Positions 6,739-15,768 of a DNA stretch of 64,000 nt are shown here, in pieces. Each line of letters opens with the position of its first letter. The first letter of the stretch is position 1. Where the stretch lies: NCBI GenBank assembly GCA_963802375.1, contig CAWDIJ010000010.1:930001-994000 (forward strand). Reading direction: 5' to 3'. Both the position numbers and the translations under genes were made by a program. A model generated the notes under the pieces. It did not search any database and was not told where the DNA came from. It worked only from the letters and a program-made list of their open reading frames with translations. This DNA is from JACDAN01 sp963802375. GTDB lineage: Bacteria > Actinomycetota > Thermoleophilia > Gaiellales > Gaiellaceae.

Positions 6739-9306
6739 TCAGTCTACCAGCGGCTTTTCGGGCTCTTCAGTCGTTGCTCCTGCGGCATCCGCGCCGTTCG
6801 CCTTCGCGGCAGCGGGCTTCCGGCGACGGCGGCCGCCCCGGGACCCGCGGCGCGTCTTTTTCTTCGGCTTCGGAGCCTCGCCGTCCGTTGGCTCGGAGGT
6901 CGGCTCCGCCGCAGGCTCGGTGCCGTCGTCGCCGAGCGTCGGATCCGGGAGGTGGATCAGCACAGAGGCGTCCGGAGGCTGACCGTTGCCGGCGCCTTCC
7001 GCGGGTGCCGCCTCCGCCGCCCCATCGGCCGGCTTCTTCTTCCGGCGGCGGCCTCCGCGCGAACCGCGACGGGTGCGCTTCTTCGGCTTGGGCGCCTCCT
7101 CGGCTTCGCCCTCCTCGGCCGGCTCCGGCTCCTCGATCTCCGGCTCCTCGACTATCTCCGGCTCCTCCGCCACTGCCTCGACCTCGACGGCCTCGGCCTT
7201 CGGCTCCTCGGGCTTCGCGATCCTGCTCCGGCGCGCACGTGTCGGCTTCTCCGCCAGCGCCTCGGCCGTGATCGGAGGCTCGGCAGGCGCGGCGGCGTCG
7301 ACGAGCTCGGCGTACGCCGTCCCGTCCAGGACCCGGGTGATCCGAACCTTCGCGCGCTTGCCCACGAGCTTCGCGCCGTCTGCGACGGCGATCTCGATGC
7401 CGTCGTGCTTCGCCACTCCGACAGTCGGGTCGTGGAGGCCGACCTCGACCGGCTTGACGCTGAGCTCCTGCGCCTCCTCGATCGGCGCCTCGGGCCGGAG
7501 CTTCGCCAGCGGGCCGCGCGCGACGACCTCATAGTGCTCGGGCGGCACACCCTCCTTCGGCTCGATGAAGAACCGGCGTCGGGTTCGCTCCTCGATCGCC
7601 CGGAGCCGGTCGGCGCCCGGCCCGATCAGCGCGGCCGCGACGTGCGGGTTCAGCTCGACGCGGAAAGCGGCACTGCGCGAAGTTGCCGCGAGCATCCGGA
7701 GCTTGCGCTCGGCCTCGACGGCGGCGGAGACCTCCGAGAAGACGATCCCGTCGCCTTCACAGGTCGGGCAGCGCTTGGCGAGGATCTCGCGCGGCCCGTG
7801 CGAGACGTTTTGGCGCGTCATCTCCACGAGGCCGAGCGGCGAGATCTCGACGACGTAGGTCTTCGTCCGGTCGCGCTCGAGCTCCGTCTTCAGCGCCTCC
7901 TCGACCGCGGCCCGGTTCTTCGGGTTCGCCATGTCGATGAAGTCGATGACGATGATCCCGCCGATGTCGCGGATCCGCAGCTGGCGGACGACCTCCTTGA
8001 CCGCCTCGAGGTTGTTCTTCGTGATCGTGTCTTCGAGCCGGCCGGCCGACGACTTCGACCGCGAGCCGACGAACCGGCCCGTGTTGACGTCGATGACGGT
8101 GAACGCCTCCGCGTAGTCGAAGACGAGGTATCCGCCGGAGGGCAGGTCGACCCGGCGCGAGAGCGTCGATCGGATCTCCTCCTCGACGCCGAAGTCCTCG
8201 AAGAGCGCCGTCTTGCCGGTGTGCTTCCGAACCTTCTCCGCCATGTGCGGCGAGGTCTTCTTCAGGTAGCCGACGATGCGCTTGTAGGTCAGGTCGTGAT
8301 CGACGACCGCCTGCTCGAAGTCGTTCGTGAACAGGTCGCGCACGACGCGCAGCGGCAGCTCGGCCTCCTGGTACACGAGAGCCGGCGTCTTCGCCTTGTC
8401 CGCGCGTCCCTGGATCTCCTTCCAGAGGCGCTGGAGGAAGTCGATGTCGCGCTCGATGTCCTCCGCCGAGGCGCCCTCGGCCGCGGTGCGGACGATCATG
8501 CTCCCCGTCTTCGGCGCAACGGTCTTCAGGATCTCCCGGAGCCGGTTCCGCTCGTCCTCCGGCAGTCGCCGGGAGACGCCGAAGCCCTCTCCGCTCGGGA
8601 CGTAGACCACGAAGCGGCCCGGGAGCGAGATCTCGGTCGTCAGGCGGGCGCCCTTCGACTTCATCGGGTCCTTGACGGCCTGGACGAGAATCTCCTCGCC
8701 GCGGCTCAGCAGGTCCTGGATCTTGCGGCCGTGCCTTCGCCCCTCGAGCTCGGGCGTGACGATCTCGTCCACATAGAGGAAGCCGTTCTTCTCGAGGCCG
8801 ATCTCGACGAATGCGGCCTCCATCCCTGGTAGGACGTTGTCGACGGTGCCCTTGTAGATGTTCCCCGCAATCGACCGGCTCTCGGGCCGCTCGAGGTAGA
8901 CCTCGGCGACCTTGTCGTCCTCGAGGATCGCGACCCGCTGCTCGGCAACGTCGACGGAGATGACGAGGTCGCGCTTGGCGGGCGGCGGGAGCGCGCGAGG
9001 CGTCGCCGTGCGGCGGCGGGCCTGGCGTTGCCGGGGCTCGCGCGGCTTCCGCTCCGGCTTCGCCTTCGCCTCCGCCTGCTCGGGCGGCTTCTCGGCCTGC
9101 TCCTTGGCGGCCCGCTCGCTCGGCTTGCGGCGGTTGCGACCGCCTCGGCTGCCACGCCGCCGCCGGCGGGCCGCGGTGGAGGTTGTCGATGTGTCTGCGG
9201 CCGTCTCGGCGGCCGGCGCCTCTACGGCGCTAGGTGGGGGTGCTGCCTGCTCTTGGGCAGGCTTGGTCGTTCGCTCAGGCGGCTTGCGCCGAAACCATCG
9301 CAACAA
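6739..9306 (-). CDS. rne: ribonuclease E/G family endoribonuclease
   Basis: Processes rRNA and initiates mRNA decay. 855 residues: a basic, Arg/Gly-rich N-terminal extension (1 to about 130), the S1/RNase H-like catalytic core from about 135 (DLVISVDVAEQRVAILEDDK, GNIYKGTVDNVLPGMEAAF) to about 560, and an acidic Glu/Pro tail with RRGSRGGRRR repeats. Metal-binding aspartates appear in VIDFIDMANPKNR (about 455) and LERDRTKT (about 480), and the Zn-link CPTCEGDG follows. TTG 9306 is favoured by GGAG eight bases upstream. Disordered arms on both sides resemble mycobacterial RNase E. Confidence 0.95.
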   Translation of the reverse strand: MLRWFRRKPPERTTKPAQEQAAPPPSAVEAPAAETAADTSTTSTAARRRRRGSRGGRNRRKPSERAAKEQAEKPPEQAEAKAKPERKPREPRQRQARRRTATPRALPPPAKRDLVISVDVAEQRVAILEDDKVAEVYLERPESRSIAGNIYKGTVDNVLPGMEAAFVEIGLEKNGFLYVDEIVTPELEGRRHGRKIQDLLSRGEEILVQAVKDPMKSKGARLTTEISLPGRFVVYVPSGEGFGVSRRLPEDERNRLREILKTVAPKTGSMIVRTAAEGASAEDIERDIDFLQRLWKEIQGRADKAKTPALVYQEAELPLRVVRDLFTNDFEQAVVDHDLTYKRIVGYLKKTSPHMAEKVRKHTGKTALFEDFGVEEEIRSTLSRRVDLPSGGYLVFDYAEAFTVIDVNTGRFVGSRSKSSAGRLEDTITKNNLEAVKEVVRQLRIRDIGGIIVIDFIDMANPKNRAAVEEALKTELERDRTKTYVVEISPLGLVEMTRQNVSHGPREILAKRCPTCEGDGIVFSEVSAAVEAERKLRMLAATSRSAAFRVELNPHVAAALIGPGADRLRAIEERTRRRFFIEPKEGVPPEHYEVVARGPLAKLRPEAPIEEAQELSVKPVEVGLHDPTVGVAKHDGIEIAVADGAKLVGKRAKVRITRVLDGTAYAELVDAAAPAEPPITAEALAEKPTRARRSRIAKPEEPKAEAVEVEAVAEEPEIVEEPEIEEPEPAEEGEAEEAPKPKKRTRRGSRGGRRRKKKPADGAAEAAPAEGAGNGQPPDASVLIHLPDPTLGDDGTEPAAEPTSEPTDGEAPKPKKKTRRGSRGGRRRRKPAAAKANGADAAGATTEEPEKPLVD

Positions 9307-9442
9307 GTGAAAGCTCCTTCGGTGATGTCGCGCGCACGAAGACCTGCTCCGGAGACCGGGCGCTCCGCGCGCTGCGAGATTGACATGAGACGCATATCTG
9401 GGAGCAAGGCTAGCAGCAGCTGTTTTTCAGGCCGTAAACGCT

Positions 9443-9637
9443 TCAGGCCGCTGCGGCAGGCCGCAGCTTCGTTCTTCTCGTCCGGATCGCGCGGAGCCGC
9501 TGAGTCAGCCGCGCCCAGGCCCACGGCTCCAGCTCGCTGTACCGAGCCGCGGTCTGCGCCCTCGTCGCTGCGAGGTACTCGAACCAGGCGTCCGCTTCCT
9601 CGATGAGCAGCAACTCGAACGCGTCCTTGTTGTTCAT
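9443..9637 (-). CDS. small conserved-looking protein of unknown function
   Basis: 64 residues starting MNNKDAFELLLIEEADAWFE, an acidic, aromatic-rich N-terminal helix, then a basic C-terminal helix (LRAIRTRRTKLRP). No signal peptide or motif was recognised. It lies between rodA and the RNase E/G gene on the same strand with 30-base and 136-base gaps. Clean composition and operon position argue that it is real; the function is unknown. Confidence 0.6.
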   Translation of the reverse strand: MNNKDAFELLLIEEADAWFEYLAATRAQTAARYSELEPWAWARLTQRLRAIRTRRTKLRPAAAA

Positions 9638-9667
9638 GGCGAGATCGTAGGACCCCCGCCGGACGGA

Positions 9668-10843
9668 CTAGCGGCGGCGTAGAGCAATCGCTTGCAGCAC
9701 CCCGACCGCCAGCAAATTCGTGACCATCGCGGAGCCGCCGACGCTGACGAACGGGAGCGGAATGCCGGTGATCGGCGCGATTCCGATCGTCATCCCGATG
9801 TTCACGAACGTCTGGAACAGGAGGCCGAAGACGATCGCCCCTGCAACCGTCGCCTCGAAGGCGTTTCGGGCAGTGGCGATCACGCGGATCCCGCGCCACA
9901 TGAGGAGCAGATAGAGACAGAGGAGGATCGATGCGCCGACGAATCCGCGCTGCTCGGAGAGCGCAGCGAAGACGAAGTCCGTCTCGTGCTCGGGGAGATA
10001 GTCGAGCCGTGTCTGGGTCGCGCCCGTGACTCCGCGCCCGTCGAGCCCGCCCGAGCCGACCGCCGTGATCGACTGGTTGATGTTGTACGCAGCGCCCTGC
10101 GCGTTCTCCTTCGGATTCATGAACGCCGTCAATCGGGCGCGCTGGTACGGCTCGAGGATCTCGACCCCCATGGCGGGGCCGGCCCAGAGGACGAACGACG
10201 CGACGACGGCACCGACGGCCGCGACGACCGCCAGGTCGCGCCAGCGGGTTCCGGCGAAGAAGAGCGCCGCGAGGAGGATCGCGCCGTAGACGAGCGCCGT
10301 CCCGATGTCGGGCTGGAGGAAGACGAAGAGCGTCGGCACCGACGCAGCGCCGATTGCGATCAGCGTCGTCCGCGACTCGGTGACCCGCTTCCCCTGCTCG
10401 GCGAGCAGCGCCGCGAGGAACAGGGCGAGCAGCAGCTTTCCGAACTCTGACGGCTGAAACTGGAAGAACCCGAGGTCGATCCAGCGCGTCGAGCCGCGCA
10501 CCTCCGTCCCGATGACCGTGACGACCAGCAGCATCCCGAGCAGCACGCCGTACAGGGCCTTGTAGGACCGTCGGTAGACGGACGGATCGATGAACAGCAC
10601 GCCGAGGAGGCCGACGGCGCCCATCAGCGCGAAGATCGCCTGCCTGGTGATGTAGTAGTCGGGATCGCCGGCGATGTCCTGCCGCGTGATCCCGCCGATC
10701 GCCCAGAGGCCGAAGCCGACGAGCCCGCCGACGGCGGCGAGCATCACCCAGTCGAGCCGGCGCGCGTACGACACGGCGCGGGCGGTGTCGGCGCGCGGGT
10801 GGCGACCTGCGTGGGTGGGAGCAGAGGCTGCGTAGTCCGCCAT
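9668..10843 (-). CDS. rodA: SEDS-family peptidoglycan glycosyltransferase RodA
   Basis: Polymerises lipid II during cell elongation together with the PBP2 transpeptidase. 391 residues, about ten membrane helices, with SEDS signatures including FQPSEFGKLLLALFLA, VFLQPDIGTALVY and the C-terminal GIPLPFVSVGGSAMV. ATG 10843 shares a base with the mrdA stop (TGATG), so the polymerase and its transpeptidase are translationally coupled. RodA rather than FtsW is assigned because of the mreBCD-mrdA context. Confidence 0.95.
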   Translation of the reverse strand: MADYAASAPTHAGRHPRADTARAVSYARRLDWVMLAAVGGLVGFGLWAIGGITRQDIAGDPDYYITRQAIFALMGAVGLLGVLFIDPSVYRRSYKALYGVLLGMLLVVTVIGTEVRGSTRWIDLGFFQFQPSEFGKLLLALFLAALLAEQGKRVTESRTTLIAIGAASVPTLFVFLQPDIGTALVYGAILLAALFFAGTRWRDLAVVAAVGAVVASFVLWAGPAMGVEILEPYQRARLTAFMNPKENAQGAAYNINQSITAVGSGGLDGRGVTGATQTRLDYLPEHETDFVFAALSEQRGFVGASILLCLYLLLMWRGIRVIATARNAFEATVAGAIVFGLLFQTFVNIGMTIGIAPITGIPLPFVSVGGSAMVTNLLAVGVLQAIALRRR

Positions 10844-12834
10844 CAGTCGGTCTCCACCCCGGTCTCGACAACGGGCGCCTCACGGCCGAAGTGCCGCTCG
10901 AAGATCTTCAGCGCCGCCGGAGCAGCGGCCGTGCTTCCGTGGCCGCCGTTCTCGATCACGACGCAGACGACGAGCTCGGCCGACTTGTCCGTCGGGCCGT
11001 AGCCGCACCACCAAGACTGATCCATCATCAGGGTGTCACGGCCGAACCGGACGGCCTTCTCGGCGGTTCCCGTCTTGCCCGCGATCGGGATGCCGAAGGC
11101 ACCGAAGACGCCGACCGAGGTTCCGTACGACGCGTGCGTCGCGCGGAAGAGCCCGTCCTCGATCACGGTCAGTTCCGCGGGGTCGACGTTGACGTCCTTG
11201 GGCGCCGGCGAGAACACCGCCTTGACCGCGCCGGAGTTTCCGGGCTGCTCGACGCTGGAGACGACGTGCGGCGTGACGAGCTTGCCGCCGTTGGCAAGCA
11301 GCGCGTAGAAGCGCGCCATCTGGAGCGGCGTGACGAGCAAGTCCTTCTGTCCGATCGCGAGCTGCACGGAGTCGCCCGACTTCCAGAGCCGCTCGATCTC
11401 CCACGTCTTCGGGGCCGTCTTCCTTGTGTACGTCTTGCGGCGCCACTCGGGCGTGGGCAGCAGGCCGGTCGCTTCCCCGCCGACGTCGAGTCCTGTCGCC
11501 TTGCCGAAACCGAAGGCGGCCGCCCACTTCTGGAGCGGGCTGCCGTACTCCGGCGGGAGACCATAGAACTCGAGGCCGAGTTGGTAGAAGTAGGTGTCGC
11601 ACGAGGCGGCGAGCGCCGTCGGCAGGTCCATCGCCTCGTTCGCGTAGGGGTTCCAGTTTCGGAACGTCGTCCCGTCGATCTCCATCCTGCCGGTGCAGGA
11701 GAGCGGCTCGTACGCGCCGACCAGTTGCTCGCGCATGGCGGCCAGGGCGGTGACCGGCTTGAAGGTCGAGCCGGGAGGATAGAGGCCGGACGTCGCGCGG
11801 TTCAGGCCCGGGTAGTTGGCCCGTTCCGCCGCCTTCGGATCGATCAGCGGCCGGAGGTCTCGCGGCTTCGGCTTGCCGACGTAGATCCGCGGGTCGAACG
11901 TAGGGTTCGTCGCCATCGCCCGGATCGCACCCGTGCGCGGGTCGATGGCGACGGCGGCTCCGGCGTTGGCGGCCCAGCTGTCGTTCTCGCGGGCAACCCG
12001 GATGCCGTACGCGAGCGCGTTCTCGGCGGCCCGCTGGAGCTTCGCGTCGAGCGTCGTGCGCACCGCGAGGCCCGGCTGCGGCTGCTCGCTGCGCAGCGGC
12101 TTCGAGCGGGGACGGCCGAGCGAGTCGACCCGCAGCTCCGCTAGGCCCGCGGTCCCGCGGAGGTAGCGGTCATATGTGAACTCGAGCCCGGCCTGGCCGA
12201 CGGAGTCGCCGTGCCGGTACCCCCCGCCGTCAAGCTGCCTCTCCGTCACCTCGCCGACGTGGCCGAGCACCTGAGGCGCGAGCGCGCCGTACCGGTAGTC
12301 GCGGAGATGAACGTCGTTCAGCTCCAATCCTGGGAAGTCCCGCCGGTGCTCCTTGAGGTAGAAGATCTCCTCCTGCGAGAGGTCCTCCTTGAGCGTCACG
12401 GGCGTCAGCGGGTCGCCTCGATGCTCGCGCAGCCGCCCCTGGAGCTCGGGCACCGGCACCATCAGGATCGCCGAGAGCCGCTTGAGCATCCGCGCCCGGC
12501 CGCGGCGCGGCATGTACGCCGTCCAGACCTGCGCGGCGGTTCCGATCCGGTTCGAGACGAGCAGCCGGCCCTTGTAGTCGAGGATCGGCCCGCGCGCCGC
12601 GTGGATCCGGACCGTGCGGAGCTGGTTGTCCTGCGCGGCCGCCAGGTACTGGTCGCCCGAGAGAACCTGCAGCGCCCACAGCCGGAAGAAGAGGACTGCG
12701 AACGCGAAGAGGACGATCGCGCCGAGCACGCCGAGCCGGAGCGCCATCGCCGGCGTCATCCGGTACGGCTCCTCCACACGGGGATCGCGCGGCATGAAGC
12801 GCGTGCGTGCCGGGATGCGGGTGATGCGCGCCAC
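10843..12834 (-). CDS. mrdA: penicillin-binding protein 2 (elongasome transpeptidase)
   Basis: Cross-links new peptidoglycan in side-wall synthesis with RodA. 663 residues: a transmembrane anchor (LGVLGAIVLFAFAVLFFRLW, about 28-48), a pedestal domain starting NQLRTVRIHAARGPILDYKG, and the transpeptidase domain with active Ser in GSTFKP (about 356), a central SCD motif and AGKTGTAE (about 588). GTG 12834 is chosen because GGAGG lies 7 bases upstream; an in-frame ATG at 12912 lies inside a structured leader and has no such site. It follows mreD after an unusual 167-base gap. Confidence 0.95.
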   Translation of the reverse strand: MARITRIPARTRFMPRDPRVEEPYRMTPAMALRLGVLGAIVLFAFAVLFFRLWALQVLSGDQYLAAAQDNQLRTVRIHAARGPILDYKGRLLVSNRIGTAAQVWTAYMPRRGRARMLKRLSAILMVPVPELQGRLREHRGDPLTPVTLKEDLSQEEIFYLKEHRRDFPGLELNDVHLRDYRYGALAPQVLGHVGEVTERQLDGGGYRHGDSVGQAGLEFTYDRYLRGTAGLAELRVDSLGRPRSKPLRSEQPQPGLAVRTTLDAKLQRAAENALAYGIRVARENDSWAANAGAAVAIDPRTGAIRAMATNPTFDPRIYVGKPKPRDLRPLIDPKAAERANYPGLNRATSGLYPPGSTFKPVTALAAMREQLVGAYEPLSCTGRMEIDGTTFRNWNPYANEAMDLPTALAASCDTYFYQLGLEFYGLPPEYGSPLQKWAAAFGFGKATGLDVGGEATGLLPTPEWRRKTYTRKTAPKTWEIERLWKSGDSVQLAIGQKDLLVTPLQMARFYALLANGGKLVTPHVVSSVEQPGNSGAVKAVFSPAPKDVNVDPAELTVIEDGLFRATHASYGTSVGVFGAFGIPIAGKTGTAEKAVRFGRDTLMMDQSWWCGYGPTDKSAELVVCVVIENGGHGSTAAAPAALKIFERHFGREAPVVETGVETD

Positions 12835-13001
12835 TAGTGCGCCTCCAGGTGATGTTGCCGGGCTTCTGACGCGCGAAAAGCCCGCCAGGGTGCGGACGCA
12901 GGTCGCGTCCATATCGAGAGATATGGGCGCGAGCTGTGGCTACAGCCTGGCGGAGCTTTGCAGCCGCTCAGAAGACCGGAGGACATTGCCTGGTGGCGCA
13001 C
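12835..13001 (-). promoter_or_regulatory. structured leader between mreD and mrdA, possible cis-regulatory RNA
   Basis: This 167-base gap is the only long one inside an otherwise tightly packed mre operon. On the minus strand 12946-12953 pairs perfectly with 12882-12889 (CCGCCAGG/CCTGGCGG). The pair encloses a small hairpin (12934-12937 with 12942-12945) and a strong hairpin CCATATC-TCTC-GATATGG (12909-12926) extended by CGCG/CGCG: a three-way junction. A further stem GGGCTT...AAGCCC lies just before the mrdA Shine-Dalgarno. I could not match it to a known riboswitch family. Confidence 0.45.
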
Positions 13002-13520
13002 CTAGCTGAACTCGACGTCCTTGACCGGGAGGCGTGCGCCGGGCGGCGCGAAGAGGCGGCGCACCAGCGCGTAGACCGGGACGGTCAGCAGAAGGTTGAG
13101 GAGGATCTGAGCCGGCAGCGCGCGGAGCCCGGCCTGGACGGACACGGACTCGCCGAGCATCGCGTGAAGGCCGAGGGCGCCGAACGCGTAGAGAACCGTC
13201 ACGACGGCGATCGAGACGAGCGGTGCGTGCGCGCGGTCCCGTCCGGTGGTCTCGCCGTAGCGGCCGATCCAGTAGCCGGCGAGGCAGAGCAGCAGCGAGC
13301 TCACCCCGAGCGTGTCCAGGTTCGCGGCGTCGAGGAGGAAGCCGGCGTAGAAGCCGGCGATGGCCCCGAAGATCGATCCGCGCAGGAGCGCGACCGCCGC
13401 GAGCGTGACGAGGACGAGGTCGGCCTTGCCGCCGCCCGGCGCGACCGAGGCGACGATCGTCGCTTGGACGACCACGGCGACGAAGAAGGCGATCGCCGTC
13501 TTGAAGACGTCCGCTGTCAC
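13002..13520 (-). CDS. mreD: rod shape-determining protein MreD
   Basis: 172 residues with about five hydrophobic helices (AIAFFVAVVVQATIVASVAP first), the usual size and topology of this elongasome membrane protein. Weak sequence conservation is normal for MreD; the assignment leans on its place between mreC and mrdA. GTG 13520 overlaps the mreC stop as GTGA. The charged C-terminus ends LPVKDVEFS. Confidence 0.9.
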   Translation of the reverse strand: MTADVFKTAIAFFVAVVVQATIVASVAPGGGKADLVLVTLAAVALLRGSIFGAIAGFYAGFLLDAANLDTLGVSSLLLCLAGYWIGRYGETTGRDRAHAPLVSIAVVTVLYAFGALGLHAMLGESVSVQAGLRALPAQILLNLLLTVPVYALVRRLFAPPGARLPVKDVEFS

Positions 13521-14470
13521 GGCGTCTGCGTCCGCTTCTCCTTCGGAACCAGCACGACGAGGATGTCCAGCGACGAGAAGTCCACGAACGGGTCGACCTG
13601 GATCTGCTGGAAGTTCTCGATGTCGGTCTGGCTGACGTGCTTCACCGATCCGATCGGGATGCCCTGCGGGAAAAGCGACCCGAGCCGGCCGAAACGACGC
13701 CCGGCGGTCGAGATCGTGTCGCCGCGCTCGACGACCTTCTCCTTCGGCACTCGGTTGAGCTCGAACGGCCGGTCAGGCCCCTCGCCGATCTCGAGTACCC
13801 CCACCACGTCCGTCGCGACGTCGAGTGCCGTCACCGAGCTCGTGCTGTCGGTCAGGAGCGTGACCTCGGAGCTTCGAGGCGTCACCTTCGTCACCTGGCC
13901 CACGAGGTAGCCGTCGCTGGAGACGACCGGGTCGTCCTTGGTCACGCCGTCGCCGCGTCCCGCGGAGATCACCAGCGACTGCTCCCACTCGCCGGTCGCG
14001 TAGGAGGTCACGCTCGCGACGATCTGGTCGTACCCCCTGGGGAAGGCCGGGCCGCCGACGAAGCTGAGCGCCTTGCGGAACTCGACGTTCTCCTGCGCCG
14101 CCGACTGGTTCTGGATCGCCTGGAGCCGCAGCCGCTGGATGTCCTTGCGCAGCTTGTCGTTCTCGGAACGCGCGTGGACGAGCCCGGCCGTCCAGCCGTA
14201 GGCGTCCCGGAACGGACGCGCGACGCGCTCGGCGCCGACCTGAAACGGGTGGAGAACGCTCGCGACGGCGCCCTGGACGCTGTGCATCGGCCCGCTGTCC
14301 GCCTCGCGGAAGTAGAGGGTCAGCATGGCGATCGAGACAACGACGAGGACAGCGGCGACGAGCCGTCGGCGCAGCGCCCCTGCCGCTCGCGAGGAGGGAT
14401 ACGCCGGGGAGGCAGCCCGCTGAACCGTCGAGCCCAGTGCCGCCAGCCGCAGTGAGCGGTTACGTGGCAC
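13517..14470 (-). CDS. mreC: rod shape-determining protein MreC
   Basis: 317 residues: a basic cytoplasmic N-terminus, one signal-anchor helix (LVAAVLVVVSIAMLTLYF, about 36-53), a periplasmic-side coiled coil (HARSENDKLRKDIQRLRLQA) and two beta domains with GDGVTKDDPVVSSDGYLVGQ and VVERGDTISTAG. It scaffolds PBP2 and RodA to the MreB filament. GTG 14470 starts MPRNRSLRLA. It follows mreB by about 60 bases and is coupled to mreD. Confidence 0.95.
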   Translation of the reverse strand: MPRNRSLRLAALGSTVQRAASPAYPSSRAAGALRRRLVAAVLVVVSIAMLTLYFREADSGPMHSVQGAVASVLHPFQVGAERVARPFRDAYGWTAGLVHARSENDKLRKDIQRLRLQAIQNQSAAQENVEFRKALSFVGGPAFPRGYDQIVASVTSYATGEWEQSLVISAGRGDGVTKDDPVVSSDGYLVGQVTKVTPRSSEVTLLTDSTSSVTALDVATDVVGVLEIGEGPDRPFELNRVPKEKVVERGDTISTAGRRFGRLGSLFPQGIPIGSVKHVSQTDIENFQQIQVDPFVDFSSLDILVVLVPKEKRTQTP

Positions 14471-14532
14471 GAGGGATCAGTTTAGGAAACACGGAGGAAG
14501 ACGCCATCGGAAGGAGAAGTTCGAGGGTTGCG

Positions 14533-15585
14533 TCAGCGCCGGTAGCCGTTGCGGCTCTTCGCGCTCTTGCTGGTCCGCTGCATGACCTCGATCAGCTCGA
14601 GGCTGCGGCCGGAGCCGACGGCGACGCAGGTTAGCGGCGACTCCGCAAGCTGCACGGGCATCTGGGTCTCGTGGCGGAGGCGCTCGTCGAGCCCGTTCAG
14701 CAGCGCTCCGCCGCCTGCGAGGACGATGCCGCGATCCATGATGTCGGCGGCCAGTTCGGGCGGTGTCTTGTCCAGCGTCGACTTGATCGCGTCGACGATC
14801 TGGTTGACCGTCTCGTCGAGCGCGTGCCGCACCTCGTCCGAGCTCATGATCACCGTCTTCGGGAGGCCGGTAAGCATGTCCCGGCCGCGAACCTCGGCCT
14901 GTACCTCCTCCCGCATGGGGTAGGCGGAGCCGATCTCGAGCTTGATCTCCTCCGCGGTCTGGTTGCCGATCAGCAGCTTGTACTCGCGCTTGGTGTGGTT
15001 GATGATCGCCTCGTCCATCTCGTCGCCGCCGACGCGGAGGCTCTGAGAGACGACGATCCCGCCGAGCGAGATGACGGCGACCTCGGTCGTCCCGCCGCCG
15101 ACGTCCACGATCATGTTCCCGGTCGGCTCGGAAACGGGGAGTCCGGCGCCGATCGCAGCGGCCATTGGCTCCTCAATCAGGTGCGCCTCCCTCGCGCCGG
15201 CCGAGAGCGTCGCCTCCTCGACGGCGCGCTTCTCCACGCCGGTGACGCCCGACGGGACGCAGACGACGACGCGCGGATGCGCGAACCGGTGCTGGTGCAC
15301 CTTCTGGATGAAGTGTCGGAGCATCTGTTCCGTGACGTCGAAGTCAGCGATCACGCCGTCCTTCAGCGGGCGGATCGCGGAGATCGTGCCGGGCGTGCGA
15401 CCGAGCATCCGCTTGGCTTCGACGCCGACAGCGTGGACCTCGCCGGAGCGCTGGTCGATCGCGACGACCGACGGCTCGCTGAGCACGATGCCGCGCCCAC
15501 GCACGTACACGAGCGTGTTCGCGGTGCCCAGGTCCACCGCCATGTCGCGGCCGCCGAAGCCGTTGAGGTACCCGAAGAGCCCCAT
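14533..15585 (-). CDS. mreB: actin-like rod shape protein MreB
   Basis: 350 residues starting MGLFGYLNGFGGRDMAVDLG, the membrane-binding amphipathic N-terminus and phosphate-1 loop DLGTANTLVYV of bacterial actins. VVCVPSGVTGVEKRAVEEA and IVDVGGGTTEVAVISLGGIV are the remaining nucleotide-binding motifs. ATG 15585 with a GGGAG upstream is preferred; the longer in-frame extension to 15708 reads through a REP-like hairpin and has no protein character. It is the first gene of the mreBCD-mrdA-rodA run. Confidence 0.97.
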   Translation of the reverse strand: MGLFGYLNGFGGRDMAVDLGTANTLVYVRGRGIVLSEPSVVAIDQRSGEVHAVGVEAKRMLGRTPGTISAIRPLKDGVIADFDVTEQMLRHFIQKVHQHRFAHPRVVVCVPSGVTGVEKRAVEEATLSAGAREAHLIEEPMAAAIGAGLPVSEPTGNMIVDVGGGTTEVAVISLGGIVVSQSLRVGGDEMDEAIINHTKREYKLLIGNQTAEEIKLEIGSAYPMREEVQAEVRGRDMLTGLPKTVIMSSDEVRHALDETVNQIVDAIKSTLDKTPPELAADIMDRGIVLAGGGALLNGLDERLRHETQMPVQLAESPLTCVAVGSGRSLELIEVMQRTSKSAKSRNGYRR

Positions 15586-15673
15586 CTCCCGAGCGCCGAG
15601 TCTAGCGATCCAATTGAGCTGCTCTCGAGGAAAGACCCTGCTACCCGGCCCAATCGGCCAGCGACCTTGTAGC

Positions 15674-15702
15674 CACGCCCTGGTGCCTGGCACCACGGCG
15701 TG
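15674..15702 (+). repeat. left REP-like hairpin flanking the RAYT gene
   Basis: CACGCC (15674-15679) and GGCGTG (15697-15702) flank the 17-base core CTGGTGCCTGGCACCAC, itself an inverted repeat TGGTGCC-T-GGCACCA. The same core occurs at the right of the transposase gene, with different but again self-complementary outer arms. Such conserved cores with varying paired arms are typical of REP/BIME sequences mobilised by RAYTs. Confidence 0.75.
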
Positions 15703-15768
15703 TCCCAAAAGGCGCCCAAGAGCGAGTCAAGAGTGTGCCGGCGAGGAACCTCGAACGCTCGGCTCCGT

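Noticed and set aside
6247..8832. 861-codon plus-strand frame antisense to the RNase E/G gene
   Set aside because: The minus-strand protein has all catalytic motifs; the antisense reading has none.
12835..13001. c-di-GMP-I riboswitch in the mrdA leader
   Set aside because: A GCAAAGC stretch is present, but the GGCAAACC-type first half and the conserved second stem are absent.
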